Of a stretch of DNA of 64,000 nucleotides, positions 58,601 through 62,748 are shown piece after piece. The translations under genes were made by a program, and so were the position numbers. Below the pieces are notes generated by a model that was not told where the DNA came from, ran no database searches, and saw only the letters and a list, made by a program, of their open reading frames with translations. Origin of the DNA: Leptidea sinapis. Lineage: Eukaryota > Arthropoda > Insecta > Lepidoptera > Pieridae. The stretch covers positions 1,488,001 through 1,552,000 of the forward strand of contig NC_066283.1 of assembly GCF_905404315.1 (NCBI RefSeq). The letters are read 5' to 3'. Positions within the stretch are counted from its first letter, which is position 1; every line of letters starts with the position of its first letter.

Positions 58601-59215
58601 AATTTTGAGAAAATCAATGCCTTTTATGCCACATTACACTCCTTCGTAATCTCGTCTATCCATATCGTACCTACCGGGTTCCTCTCCTTCTTTTGCCGTC
58701 TAATGGCTACCAGTTTGTGGTTATACTTACTCCATCTTTCGTTACTTGTCCTTGATATGTGGCCTGCCCAATTACATGTTGTTATGTTTACAACTCTTTA
58801 TAACCTTTTTTTGTCTCTTTTACCGTATTTAATTCTTCGTTATTTTGTCTTTAAAATAACAGGAATGTACTAAGACTTGTACTTCCTTGCGCGGTGTTAC
58901 CGGGACGATACGACATGGGTACCTTAAAAAAAAGCGCGTACACATTCCTTAAAGGCCGGCAACGCTCCTGTGGCGGTGATCACTTAACACCAGGTGACCC
59001 GAAAGCTCATTTGTCCTCCTTTTCCATAAAAAAAAGACTTAACAAAATATATCAATAAAACTCACCTTTTTCTCAGCGGAAGTTTTGGCAATGTTCGTAG
59101 TCAGCACTTCGGCGAACAGCAACGAATAGCTGATCACGTTGAAGGTGACGAACGCGAGAAACGACTTCGAGAGGAACCTCTGTCTCTCCCAGAGAACATC
59201 TCGCAGGTGGAACAC
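34469..59215 (-). CDS. Multi-pass RING-CH (MARCH-type) E3 ubiquitin ligase, 3' ten exons
   Basis: Ten exons on the minus strand join to 1608 nt, 535 codons plus TAG: 59066-59215, 53954-54049, 48764-48874, 47335-47501, 46082-46289, 43227-43529, 42089-42247, 40992-41062, 37140-37313 and 34469-34637. Every junction is GT/AG and the phases match. Numbering residues from the first visible codon, hydrophobic segments lie near 18-38, 60-77, 147-165, 186-204, 311-330, 435-455 and 464-483. The zinc ligands are C362, C365, C378, C380, H388, C391, C408 and C411, the full C4HC3 RING-CH set. RING-CH proteins recruit E2 enzymes and ubiquitinate membrane proteins; that role is inferred here, and the substrate is unknown. 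The N-terminus is missing, since no start codon or 5' exon is seen up to 64000. Having several membrane segments before the RING-CH domain is unlike typical MARCH proteins. Drosophila CG2991 may be the orthologue, but this is from memory and unchecked. Confidence 0.88.
34808..34855 (-). repeat. Short LINE tail fragment in the last intron
   Basis: TTTATGGAAGAGGAGGACAA followed by CAGGTCACCT, reverse orientation, matches the tail at 36753. Confidence 0.5.
34862..35404 (+). mobile_element. Hairpin retroposon, interrupted by a younger one
   Basis: The 5' piece at 34862-34903 (AGTGGGTGGCTCCCTGGCAC) and the main piece at 35131-35404 (GGTACCAGAACGGCACCTAT, GTGTTTCGGTCTGAAGG, TGCCGCTCAGAATTATTGGG, then an A-rich end) form one copy of the family at 45661, 55650, 60939 and 62447. 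The family carries an internal hairpin in which GTGCCGCTCAG pairs with CTGAGCGGCAC. The break is the insertion at 34904-35130. Confidence 0.75.
34904..35130 (-). mobile_element. Foldback T-tailed retroposon with 12-bp target duplication
   Basis: ATAGATTATAGG stands directly on both sides (34892-34903 and 35131-35142). On the minus strand the element begins ACAAATGATTTAAGTTTTCT and has near-inverted arms (the second arm is AACACTAAAGAAAACTTAAA). The core contains GCCAGATTTTGGCGAGACA and GCCTCGTGTAGAGGCGAAAC. The 3' end is TGGATTTCCGCAAAGTAACG, then AATAAA and a T run. No coding sequence. Confidence 0.8.
35430..35605 (-). pseudogene. LINE C-terminal fragment
   Basis: The minus strand gives SILLSRNFLIRTTNLWNVFS in one frame. 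This parallels STVRFSRSFLPRTTKLWNEL in the LINE at 62975-63710, so it is a diverged piece of a related element. Confidence 0.5.
35712..35938 (-). mobile_element. LINE 3' end (minus strand)
   Basis: GCATAAAAAGGCATTAATTT through CTACCGCTTCGGAAACAAAT, AGAGAGAAGAAGCTCTCCCA and TTGTACTGTCATTGCTATTG is the 3' end of the family at 47513 and 58195. A Helitron starts at the very next base. Confidence 0.7.
35939..36219 (+). mobile_element. Non-autonomous Helitron, complete
   Basis: Starts A|TCTAATATATAAAATTTTC and ends GGGTCAGCTGG|T (CTRR end, here CTGG), with the GCTG-GGT-CAGC hairpin. The interior includes CCGATTCTCATGAAATTTTG and TTAAGGGTGGTCCACACG. Confidence 0.8.
36235..36432 (-). repeat. Second Helitron-like subfamily, minus strand
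   Basis: Begins A|CTAGCCGTTCCGCCCG and includes CATGTCGACACGATCAGTGG, ending near a TATATATA stretch. The CTAG end fits a Helitron read in reverse; the 5' end is less clear. Confidence 0.45.
36434..37088 (-). mobile_element. Helitron split by a LINE tail, next to exon 9
   Basis: Starts A|CTAGCTGACCCGACAGTCG at 36434 and finishes AATTTTTATATATTTAGA|T at 37088, so both minus-orientation Helitron ends are present. A LINE tail occupies 36753-37030. Joining ATCCGTTCATTAG to TTTAGGAGTCC restores a continuous Helitron, which supports the order of insertion. The element ends 51 nt from exon 9. Confidence 0.75.
36753..37030 (-). mobile_element. 5'-truncated LINE tail inside the Helitron
   Basis: A T run, then ATGGAATAGGAGGACAAACA, CCGCCGCCCACAATCTCTTG, CCATGTCGTATCGTCCCGG and GTAGTACGTGGAAGAAAGCT. 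On the minus strand the coding part ends LQSCGMSFPVRCFRDDTTWV in one frame, and in another it gives the LINE C-terminus (PRTTKLWNEL-like). Confidence 0.75.
37140..37313 (-). CDS. RING-CH gene exon 9: two membrane segments after the RING
   Basis: This 174-nt exon has acceptor TATGGTTGCAG and donor GCGAG|GTGAAC, and enters and leaves inside arginine codons. It encodes LVWERGFTCVHFLRTILAF, continuing into two hydrophobic stretches (about 435-455 and 464-483) separated by a short loop with Y-P-T-P. This paired-helix arrangement after the RING-CH domain is the usual MARCH layout. The exon is GC-rich and free of repeats. Confidence 0.9.
37494..37740. repeat. GC-rich inverted-repeat element
   Basis: ACCGACGCGTCGGTGAGCGC and CACCGATGCGTCAGCGCTGA are partly inverted and repeated. 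TACGCGCGTAGCAATT also occurs near 310-325 in reverse. This is a transposon-like sequence of unknown family that ends where a LINE begins. Confidence 0.45.
37741..40010 (+). mobile_element. 5'-truncated jockey-like LINE, RT domain well kept
   Basis: This LINE copy lies in the intron between exons 9 and 8, opposite to the gene. It holds ORF2 from before the RT domain to the C-terminus and a 3' untranslated region with GGAGACATCCTTGTGTCC, and ends in an (AAAT)n tail at about 39993-40008. The endonuclease and ORF1 are missing (5' truncation at about 37741). Confidence 0.85.
37752..39773 (+). pseudogene. LINE reverse transcriptase with intact YADD, two frameshifts
   Basis: The first frame (37752-38189) holds the pre-RT segment FPTWFSKPLIKCLKRKLKIW. 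The second (38158-39393) carries the RT motifs in order: NKGAGPDNIHPVFLKRTC, ANYRPISILSSIPKIFEKLV, QHGFVAGRSTLSNLLVF, YTDFQKAFDKVDHLLL, SGVPQGSILGPLLFTLFIND and FLLYADDLKLYS, then TCIRDLGVYLDAKLTLNDH. A small loss near 39350 shifts the frame into 39390-39773 (RRSLIELVTLRKICTSE to the stop). The catalytic aspartates are intact, but the frameshifts at about 38170 and 39360 make it a dead copy, younger than the LINE at 14636. Confidence 0.88.
40536..40613 (+). repeat. LINE tail fragment
   Basis: CCCGCTGAGTTTCTTGCGCC begins the typical tail seen at 53435 in full. The rest is diverged. Confidence 0.55.
40658..40852 (+). mobile_element. Foldback T-tailed retroposon with 13-bp target duplication
   Basis: AATTGAATTTGTA flanks both sides (40645-40657 and 40853-40865). 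The arms CAAATGATTTAAGTTTTCTT and CTTAAATCATTTG are inverted. The 3' end is TATAATTATGGA followed by eight T. It lacks the CCGCAAAGTAACGCC segment present in other copies. Confidence 0.78.
40992..41062 (-). CDS. RING-CH gene exon 8: last zinc-ligand pair
   Basis: This 71-nt exon has acceptor TTTTATTGACAG, donor AATAG|GTAATG, and ends two bases into a codon. It encodes SYGTPDCMKCKVCNTPYVVE. The pair C408-K-V-C411 lies 16 residues after C391 and completes the C4HC3 domain. It is too short to stand out as an ORF; I found it by looking for the missing zinc pair in phase. Confidence 0.9.
41225..41625 (-). mobile_element. tRNA-derived SINE with both Pol III boxes, interrupted
   Basis: On the minus strand, box A TAGCCCAAGGG (41603-41613) fits TRGYNNANNGG, and box B GGTTCGGATCC (41559-41569) fits the consensus closely. 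The body runs GCAAACATTTATATGATGAA, and the 3' part includes CCTAGTTTGGGGATATTTTA with a TAT-rich end. A LINE tail sits at 41391-41527. Confidence 0.75.
41391..41527 (+). mobile_element. LINE 3' tail inserted in the SINE
   Basis: GAGTTTCTTGCTACTTCTTC through GTGACCTACGTGAATAAACT and a TTTGATTTGAT end. Flanks ATTCATAAT and ATTCATCAT suggest a 9-bp target duplication with one change. The same family is at 10438-10575. Confidence 0.7.
42089..42247 (-). CDS. RING-CH gene exon 7: first six zinc ligands
   Basis: This 159-nt exon is phase 0 to 0, with acceptor CGTGTTCCAG and donor GAG|GTATGC. It carries most of the RING-CH domain: C-W-I-C, twelve residues, C-R-C, seven residues, then H-H-D-C followed by the conserved LKRWL. 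The spacing matches C-x2-C-x(10-45)-C-x-C-x7-H-x2-C exactly. The ligand in the fifth position is histidine after C-x-C-x7, which is the RING-CH signature rather than a classical RING. Confidence 0.93.
42675..42795 (+). repeat. LINE 3' end fragment
   Basis: CTTGCGCCGCTTCTTCTCTC, AGAGCGCCATTTGTTTCCGA, AAATGCCTTTGTATGCC: same family as 58195-58625. Confidence 0.68.
42800..43220. other. Intron DNA, unassigned
   Basis: AT-rich; no repeat recognised in the intron between exons 7 and 6. Confidence 0.4.
43227..43529 (-). CDS. RING-CH gene exon 6 (residues 245-345)
   Basis: This is the longest visible exon, 303 nt, phase 0 to 0, with acceptor CTTTATTATAG and donor CCG|GTGAGT. It begins TAWLVLLVRDNLPTFAHTRT. 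A hydrophilic loop rich in H and D follows, then a membrane-type segment at about 311-330 (LFLAVARSWLTLYLLYITYL). The reading frame is open back to the acceptor, so the exon start is set by the splice site and phase. Confidence 0.87.
43535..45530. other. Intron DNA, mostly unassigned
   Basis: A stretch near 43810-44045 repeats CCTACTCTTAGT and AATCGATATTCGAAAA-like motifs and may be an old MITE with undefined ends. The open frames at 44223-44462 and 45058-45273 carry no motif. Confidence 0.35.
45533..45640 (+). repeat. LINE 3' tail
   Basis: AGTTTCTTGTTCGTTCTTTT, AACCTGTCTTCCAAACGAGG and ACCTACGAAATAAAATATTT, ending in TTTGATTTGATTT. It lies directly before another retroposon. Confidence 0.6.
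45661..45960 (+). mobile_element. Hairpin retroposon copy
   Basis: TTGCACCGGATGCCGGCTAG, GTGTTTCGGTCTGAAGGGCG, GTGACGCTCAGGATTTTTCA pairing with GAATCCTGAGCTGCAC, then CTGAACGTCCTGTTCGTCTC and an A-rich end. It stops about 120 nt from exon 5. Confidence 0.75.
46082..46289 (-). CDS. RING-CH gene exon 5 (rest of residue 175, then 176-244)
   Basis: This 208-nt exon completes the lysine codon split from the previous exon and ends in phase 0 at AAG|GTACGT. The acceptor is TATTAACAG. It encodes a tryptophan-rich hydrophobic segment (about 186-204, ending WFPCVLWN) followed by a charged, leucine-rich helix-like stretch (LLASQLDEARLADLL). The exon is clearly GC-richer than its introns. Confidence 0.88.
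46391..46615. mobile_element. hAT-like MITE with 8-bp target duplication
   Basis: GCCCTAAG stands on both sides (46383-46390 and 46616-46623). The ends contain TAGGTTCTCAAC on the left and GTTGAGAAACTA on the right, a typical hAT-style short inverted end. The interior has GTGGGCGATAACGCCCCC and GGGGGGGCAGTAG. 225 bp, non-coding. Confidence 0.75.
46950..47105 (+). mobile_element. SINE with a tRNA-like head
   Basis: The head at 46950-47022 reads AACGGTTAGCTCAATAGGAA, anticodon stem CTCGC/GCGAG with loop ACGGCAC, and T arm GTGAGTTCGAGTCCCGC. The body TGTATTAATCCTAGAAGTGA, then CACTTTAAAAACATAACAAA, matches the body of 63762-63929 on the minus strand. The first acceptor pair is broken. Confidence 0.7.
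47335..47501 (-). CDS. RING-CH gene exon 4 (residues 120-174 and part of 175)
   Basis: This 167-nt exon starts in phase 0 and ends two bases into the lysine 175 codon. The donor is CCAA|GTGAGT. An acidic, polar start (TDLAEEDGTVDP) leads to a hydrophobic segment at about 147-165. The acceptor is TTTAATTGCAG, and only 11 nt separate the exon from the 3' end of an intronic LINE (47513-47930). Confidence 0.87.
47513..47930 (-). mobile_element. LINE 3' end abutting the exon 4 splice acceptor
   Basis: In gene orientation the element ends GAAAATAAATGCCTTTTATG-CC. The remaining 11 nt, TTTAATTGCAG, then lead into exon 4. The upstream part contains GAAGCGGTAGTAGTATCTAA-like sequence and a coding remnant. 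The plus copy at 58195-58625 shows the same order, with coding text VPADVQALSINKFKCFIKK. Confidence 0.75.
47940..48632 (+). pseudogene. LINE C-terminal fragment and 3' tail
   Basis: The frame gives YGILLWGNAADINTIFVLQK, then RAIRAIYNLGPRESLRAKFK, then ILTVASQYILDNVM. A frameshift and further decay follow, and the 3' tail is GTGATTTCACATCCTATTTT-GAATAAAAAATATTTG. A second copy is at 53005-53565. Confidence 0.78.
48764..48874 (-). CDS. RING-CH gene exon 3 (residues 83-119)
   Basis: This 111-nt exon is phase 0 to 0, with acceptor CTTGCCAACAG and donor CAG|GTAATT. It encodes a polar, hydrophilic linker (LRGEFLRQTKVCTIITPRPG, then an acidic stretch with DGEDVKD) and no membrane segment. I infer a cytosolic or lumenal loop. 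Confidence 0.85.
49095..49375 (+). mobile_element. Foldback retroposon with extended palindrome
   Basis: The left arm ACAAATGACTTAAGTTTTCT continues through ATTCCGCCAATATTT. The right arm AAATATTGGCGGAATTAACA continues to AAAGAAAACT. The inner halves TGTTGTCTCGCCAAAATCTG and CAGATTTTGGCGAGACAACA are also inverted, so the copy is nearly a full palindrome. The 3' end is GGATTTCCGCAAAGTAACGC, then AATAAAG. Confidence 0.75.
49424..49500 (-). repeat. Dispersed repeat shared with 51675-51745
   Basis: GCTGGTTTGAAAACTAACGC and CTTCCGTTGGGCCATTTTGT are the inverse of the sequence at 51675-51745. It lies directly next to the foldback retroposon. Confidence 0.6.
49690..50107 (-). pseudogene. RTE-type LINE C-terminus
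   Basis: The minus strand 50098-49742 encodes 118 residues: MRCWRRMLRIPWTAYRTNAS, IMRYFGHIARHGADNLERLM, KIEGKRPRGRSPQRWSDKIS, then RWRKAVDELK before the stop. The R-C-W-R-R-M-L-x-I-x-W and G-x-R-x-R-G-R-x-x-x-R-W patterns are the C-terminal end of RTE-clade LINE polyproteins. The 3' untranslated part (CACGATCCTCAGCAATGAGG) follows. It is 5'-truncated at about 50107. This fragment is open and might be young. Confidence 0.8.
50251..50946 (+). mobile_element. Helitron interrupted by another Helitron
   Basis: The outer copy starts near CTAATATATAAACTCCTCCG (50251) and its 3' end ACAACGTTTGCTGGGTCAGC-TAG lies at 50924-50946. Between them sits the inverted copy at 50615-50922. The outer interior is rearranged, with a partial repeat of TAGGTCTGAGAATCGG. 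Confidence 0.7.
50615..50922 (-). mobile_element. Complete Helitron nested in the outer one
   Basis: A|CTAGCTGACCCAGCAAACG at the left and GAGAATTTTATATATTAGA|T at the right are both ends of the minus-oriented element. The target is the AT within the outer copy's AATACAACG, the A|T preference of Helitrons. Confidence 0.82.
51312..51528 (-). mobile_element. LINE tail (minus strand)
   Basis: A T run, ATGGAAAAGGAAGGCAAACG, CACCCATGTCGTATCGTCCC and TTCCACAGCTTTGTAGTACG: same family as 36753 and 62975. Confidence 0.72.
51675..51745 (+). repeat. Dispersed repeat, see 49424-49500
   Basis: AAATGGCCCAACGGAAGACC and GATTTTCAAACCAGCAGTTG match the inverse of 49424-49500. Confidence 0.6.
51750..52995. 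other. Intron DNA with an unexplained open frame
   Basis: Minus 52302-52006 stays open for 98 codons and plus 52109-52324 for 71, over a GC-richer patch. Neither shows a domain. Nothing else is recognised here. Confidence 0.3.
53005..53565 (+). pseudogene. LINE C-terminal fragment and full 3' tail
   Basis: Coding text: TVASQYILDNVMYVHRHISV, FARNCHNHNVNTRNRHKRIM and PTTRLSRISKSFVGRCICL, before a break. Then a 3' untranslated tail CCGCTGAGTTTCTTGCGCCC, GAATGGGTGGTAGTTTTTGA and AATAAAAATATTTGAGTTTG. It parallels 47940-48632. Confidence 0.75.
53954..54049 (-). CDS. RING-CH gene exon 2 (residues 51-82)
   Basis: This 96-nt exon is phase 0 to 0, with acceptor TTTATTGCAG and donor AAG|GTTAGT. It encodes a short loop (SFYQHVFNGC) followed by a strongly hydrophobic stretch, about residues 60-77, that reads as a transmembrane helix. 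It then ends with the polar sequence GVEVYFK. Confidence 0.88.
54070..54580. other. Intron DNA, unassigned
   Basis: No repeat recognised between exon 2 and the repeat at 54585. Confidence 0.35.
54585..54870 (-). repeat. Dispersed repeat family, inverted copy
   Basis: ATTAACATCAATTCTTGCCG, ACTTTGTAGATTTATCGAGG-like text and GTTACAAACAAACATAGATA match the inverse of 27900-28190. Confidence 0.65.
54875..55645. other. Intron DNA, unassigned
   Basis: AT-rich; no supportable feature. The open frame from 55481 mostly runs into the retroposon at 55650. Confidence 0.35.
55650..55855 (-). mobile_element. Hairpin retroposon, 5' part
   Basis: GAGCGGCACTTCAATTGCGC, CTTCAGACCGAAACACAATA, AGGCGCCGTTGTGGTACCCA and GTGCAAAGGTGCCTCCCACT: the 5' portion of the family in reverse, without its 3' tail. 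Confidence 0.7.
55860..56220. other. Intron DNA, unassigned
   Basis: No recognised feature. Confidence 0.35.
56224..56527 (+). mobile_element. Non-autonomous Helitron
   Basis: CTAATATATAAAATTCTCAT at the 5' side, TGGTCCACACG mid-way, ATCAACAGTTACTTTTGTAA, and the end GCTGGGTCAGCTAG|T. It is highly similar to 35939-36219 and 50615-50922. The 5' TC is not clear. Confidence 0.78.
56675..57240 (+). repeat. Dispersed repeat interrupted by a MITE
   Basis: GCTTTTTATTAGCTTCGTAT, AGATTTCGTTCAAACTTCGT and, after the MITE, GGCAGGAATTGATGTTAATT. Comparison with 27900-28190 shows where the MITE inserted. Confidence 0.68.
56889..57199. mobile_element. PIF/Harbinger-like MITE, TAA flanks
   Basis: TAA at 56886-56888 and 57200-57202. 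The ends are TGGCCGTTTCCTATATACTA and TATTGGGAACGGCCGGGCCG. The interior is the same as 60072-60384, in reverse orientation. The right end has an extra GGCCG. Confidence 0.78.
57398..57531 (+). repeat. LINE tail
   Basis: CACCTTCCTTAAAGGCCGGC, GCAAGAGAATGTGGGCGGCG and TCGTTTGTCCTCCTTCTCCA, then an A run. Only the 3' end is present. Confidence 0.7.
57600..57850 (+). repeat. Dispersed repeat (GTCTGTCTGTCCGTGTATG type)
   Basis: TATGCAAAAACGGAACCCTT, CTGTCTGTCTGTCCG, CTGTTGAAACTTGGTAAGTA and GTGAACCGCATTAAGATTTT. I know this text as a common lepidopteran repeat, but only one copy is in this window. Confidence 0.45.
58195..58625 (+). pseudogene. LINE C-terminus and 3' end
   Basis: Coding text NKGLLVTNSSKLHKIHNSFK, then VPADVQALSINKFKCFIKKM and a stop. 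The 3' part is GAGAGTTTCTTGCGCAGTTT, AGAGCGCCATTTGTTTCCGA and AATGCCTTTTATGCC. It is the best copy of the family whose tails also sit at 20035, 35712, 42675 and 47513. Confidence 0.72.
58885..59036 (+). mobile_element. LINE tail 29 nt from exon 1
   Basis: CTTGCGCGGTGTTACCGGGA, ACGATACGACATGGGTACCT, AAAGGCCGGCAACGCTCCTG and TTTGTCCTCCTTTTCCATAA, with an A run. The element ends just before the donor site region of exon 1 (opposite strand). Confidence 0.72.
59066..59215 (-). CDS. RING-CH gene exon 1 of those visible (residues 1-50)
   Basis: This 150-nt exon is phase 0 at both ends. The acceptor is CTTCTTCTTGTCGTAG and the donor is AAG|GTGAG. It starts VFHLRDVLWERQRF and then runs into a hydrophobic segment (about residues 18-38). 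There is no methionine start and the acceptor is good, so at least one more upstream exon ending in phase 0 should exist outside the window. A LINE tail ends only about 29 nt past the donor. Confidence 0.88.
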
Positions 59216-59219
59216 CTAC

Positions 59220-60068
59220 GACAAGAAGAAGACCGTTTATAAATACATGAAACTATAAAACAAATCTTCATTACTATTTTAAATCTACTTTTGTTAAATC
59301 TTGGCATAGATATCTTATTTTCACACTTTTAATTGAATTAGTTTCAATTTCTTTTTAATCATTTATCCTTATTTTAAAATTATAATAAAATTATGTAATA
59401 AACTGCTACTAAACAGCAACAGTAAGTAGCTGTTTCTCATTAAAACGGATAAAACTACATTTTTTAAAATTGAAACATGGGTAGATCGGTCTATGGACCC
59501 CGAAATCCCCAGTATACTAAATTTTATGAAAATCGTTGGAGCCGTTTCCGAGATTCAGATTATAGATAAACAAATAATTGTTCGTTTAAAGATAAAAGAT
59601 TATTTATTTCATTTATTAAGGATACAAACGGTCACAATTCAAAAACTTTACACTATCTTATTTAATGAAGACCTATATATAGCTCTATATATAGCTCCAT
59701 AAACTAATTTTATAACTACTAAATAACTTACAATGTGAAAGCTTTATTATAAATAGAGATAATTTAATGTTTTTAAATGCAAATAATGTGATAAAATATA
59801 ATACCTATAGGTACAAGACAAAACTTAAAATAATACGTTATGAAAATAAAACAGAAAGATTTTAAGCTCATAATTTTGAATTTTGCAAGCGACATGTGAA
59901 AATCTAATTTTCCAAATTTTTCATTACAAAGTTTACAAGCTTGTCTGTTATAAATATTACTAGTGTATATAATGTATGAGTTCTTATTCGCCGATGGACA
60001 TTTCTGGTTTAATGGTATGTGTAACTTGCAAGGACATGTCACAATAACGGTTTATCGATCACAACCTT
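59220..60068. other. Upstream intron DNA, unassigned
   Basis: No further exon could be supported here; open frames at 59493-59702 and 59773-60042 carry no motif. Confidence 0.4.
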
Positions 60069-60071
60069 TAA

Positions 60072-60384
60072 CGGCTGTTCTCAATATTCGGTCTATCTCT
60101 TACTTGAGATAAAAATCGTAACTATGGTTGACTTTTCTGTCCCAATAAACTTATCGACGGTAACTCACCTTGTCCGTACACGCTGTCTGTCAATGGTACG
60201 ATGTATAGCTTAGAACCAGCAATTAGAAGCTTGTATGGAAATTGCAATTCACGCGTCCCAATATAAGGCGATAAGAATGACTTATCGGGTATATTGGGAC
60301 AGCTTCAGATTATTGACAGCTAATTACGAACAGTAGAAGGTGGTAATTTATCTCTATCTGTAGATAGTATATTGGGAACGGCCG
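60072..60384. mobile_element. PIF/Harbinger-like MITE, best copy
   Basis: TAA at 60069-60071 and 60385-60387. The ends are CGGCTGTTCTCAATATTCGG and AGTATATTGGGAACGGCCG. 313 bp, with interior blocks GTACACGCTGTCTGTCAATG and GCGATAAGAATGACTTATCG. Confidence 0.82.
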
Positions 60385-60736
60385 TAACAGTCAAGATCAC
60401 TTGGTGGTAGGCGTATGGCGATCAATAATACGCCGTCGATCGGTTTACTTTTAAATATGCACGATGGAGTTCGAAAAATGCGGCCAAAAAGAGTGAATTA
60501 AATTTTATATGATTTTTACGGTAATTAACTTCCTTAAATTAGAGTTTGATGACAACCCTAAATTAAGTTTTTCATTGCAAGCTATACGTTTAATGTAGAC
60601 GAAACATACTAAATTTACCACTAAATACAATTTCTTTTTGTGAACATCAACCTACGTCTTTTGTATTTAAAAAAAAAGTATTTTTACTATCTAAATAACC
60701 TTCACAATTTACAATAAGATATGTAAAAAAAAAAAA

Positions 60737-60910
60737 AAAATTTATTGAATAAGGCGTTACTTTGCGGAAATCCATAATTATACAAATTATTTAAGTTTTC
60801 TTTAGTGTTAATTCCGCCAATATTTGTCTTTAAAACAATTCGACACGTGTTTCGCCTCTACACGAGGCATCCTCAGGACGTGTTGTCTCGCCAAAATCTG
60901 GCACGAGACT
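60737..60910 (-). mobile_element. Truncated T-tailed foldback retroposon
   Basis: An A run of about 17 on the plus strand (a T tail on the minus), TTTATTGAATAAGGCGTTAC, TTATTTAAGTTTTCTTTAGT and ACACGTGTTTCGCCTCTACA. Only one foldback arm is present; the copy ends near CTGGCACGAGACTC. Confidence 0.72.
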
Positions 60911-60938
60911 CAAAGATATGTTATAAATACTTAAATAC

Positions 60939-61246
60939 CAGTGGGAGGCTCCTTTGCACCGGATGCCGGCTTGATTATGGGTACCACAACGGCGCCAATT
61001 TCTGCCGTGAAGTGGTAATGTGTAAGCATTACTGTGTTTCGGTCTGAAAGGCGCCGTAGCTAGTGCAATTACTGGGCAAATGAGACTTAACATCTTATGT
61101 CTCAAGGTGACGAGCGCAAGTGTAGTCTTAGAATTTTTGGGTTTTTCAATAATCCTGAGCGACACTGCATTGTAATGGGCAGAGCGTATCAATTACCATC
61201 AGCTGAACGTCCTGCTCATCTCGTCCCCGATTTTCATAAAAAAATA
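60939..61246 (+). mobile_element. Hairpin retroposon, long copy
   Basis: CAGTGGGAGGCTCCTTTGCA, GGTACCACAACGGCGCCAAT, GTGTTTCGGTCTGAAAGGCG, GTTTTTCAATAATCCTGAGC and CATCAGCTGAACGTCCTGCT, with an A run. No protein is encoded; the family is probably a SINE or a LINE-end derivative. Confidence 0.75.
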
Positions 61247-61249
61247 CAA

Positions 61250-61780
61250 CATTTTTTTGGTTGTATTTCCATATTGTTTGCGTCTAGCCTTGCGTAAAAT
61301 AAAATTACTTACGCGTCATTTTCTATCTCGTAAGTGTGCAGCAGTAATCATATAAGTATATATTTCCTATACTTTTAAATATTAAAATTAGCCCGCGAAA
61401 TAAATGGGCTAATAATAATTATTAAGAAAACCATAAACATCGCGGATAGCAGACGCAAGGCTACTAATAAAATTCCTTAAAGGTGTAGGTCATACAAACA
61501 GACCTTCAGATACAAATGTATTTTGACCCCATGCGCCATAATCATTACATAACTGAATGACCTCCGGTAGTTTCCGAATATATTATTTATTACACACGAA
61601 CTAACTGCGAAACTGGATCGAACTTTGCACAAGGATTTATGCTAAAATAACCTCTATATTATAATACTTATCTTTACTTTTATAAATTATAGACAAAGAG
61701 AAAACATTTAAGTATGTTTATAAACAAAGATTTGGAATATCGAAAAGTGCACGCCTCATTAACTTATTATCGACACTTTT
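61250..61780. other. Upstream intron DNA, unassigned
   Basis: No recognised repeat. A donor-like GTAAGT on the minus strand at 61312-61307 has no open reading frame leading to it. Confidence 0.35.
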
Positions 61781-61784
61781 TTTT

Positions 61785-61975
61785 TTTTAATCGGTATCCT
61801 CCCGCCGCGGCCCCTCTCCCGCCTCTCGCGTCGCGCGTGCGTTTCAAGCACATCTCATCTATAACTGTGTATGTAGTTACAAACCTACCTTGGCTGACAC
61901 CTTTTGGAATGGGTGGTAGTTTTTCACTTTCAGTAAGTGGATATTATATCCTATTTTGAATAGATTTGAATTTGA
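61785..61975. repeat. Fragment of foldback MITE loop joined to a LINE tail
   Basis: 61785-61902 (CCCGCCTCTCGCGTCGCGCG, TATAACTGTGTATGTAGTTA) matches the loop of 3641-4069. From 61903 the text is a LINE tail, GGAATGGGTGGTAGTTTTTC, as at 53490. Confidence 0.55.
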
Positions 61976-62264
61976 ACTTGATGCGGTTGGAATTATTCAT
62001 TGTGACGTATCGTCGTCCGGCGGTGGCATTCGGCCGCTGGTATCAACCCGAACAACTCCTCCAATCTCCAAATTAATATGTAAACATGTTATGCATATAG
62101 ATATTAGTATTAATTACACTAACATAGTTAAAGTATCGCATCAGATAATTATATTGACTTTTAAACTACGCATATTATCTACATACAGTTTAGTTACAAG
62201 ACGGAACTTTATTATCGTTTATCTATCGGTGGTCCAAGCCAATTCTTTTGAAATTTTTTTTGAA

Positions 62265-62390
62265 ATTTGTCTGATTATGAGTCAGCATTAAAAATACATA
62301 CAACTTCAAATTTTCACCCATCTACGATCAACAGTTACTTTTGTATCGCGATTTTAATATCGGCAATACAACGTTTGCTGGCTCAGCTAG
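62265..62390 (+). mobile_element. Helitron 3' end, 5'-truncated
   Basis: GATTATGAGTCAGCATTAAA, TTGTATCGCGATTTTAATAT and GCTGGCTCAGCTAG|T. One base change weakens the terminal hairpin. Confidence 0.7.
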
Positions 62391-62446
62391 TAATTTATAT
62401 TGTTGTATTAACCGTATGGCCTATTGGATAGTGTCTTAGACTTATT

Positions 62447-62748
62447 TTTTTTATGACAATAAGGGACGAGACGATCAGGACGTTCCGCTGATGGTAATTG
62501 ATACGCCTTGTCCATAACAATCCTGTGCCGCTCAGGATTCTTGAAACCAAAAAATTCAGAGCGGCACTACAATTGCACTCGTCACCTAGAGATATAAGAT
62601 GTTAAGTCTCATTTGCAGTAATATTTAGCTACGGCGCCCTTCAGACCGAAACACAATAACGTTTACACACAACTGCTTCACGGCAAAAATAATATAAAAC
62701 GTTGTGGTTAATCTAGCCGGCATCCTGTGCAAAGAAGCCTCCCACTTA
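62447..62748 (-). mobile_element. Hairpin retroposon, minus strand
   Basis: TTATGACAATAAGGGACGAG, CCGCTCAGGATTCTTGAAAC paired with AATTCAGAGCGGCAC, TACGGCGCCCTTCAGACCGA and GCAAAGAAGCCTCCCACTT. Near full length. Confidence 0.75.

Noticed and set aside
61307..61312. GTAAGT donor on the minus strand, possible upstream exon of the RING-CH gene
   Set aside because: The frame needed to join in phase 0 has a TGA directly before the site, and no acceptor with an open frame precedes it.
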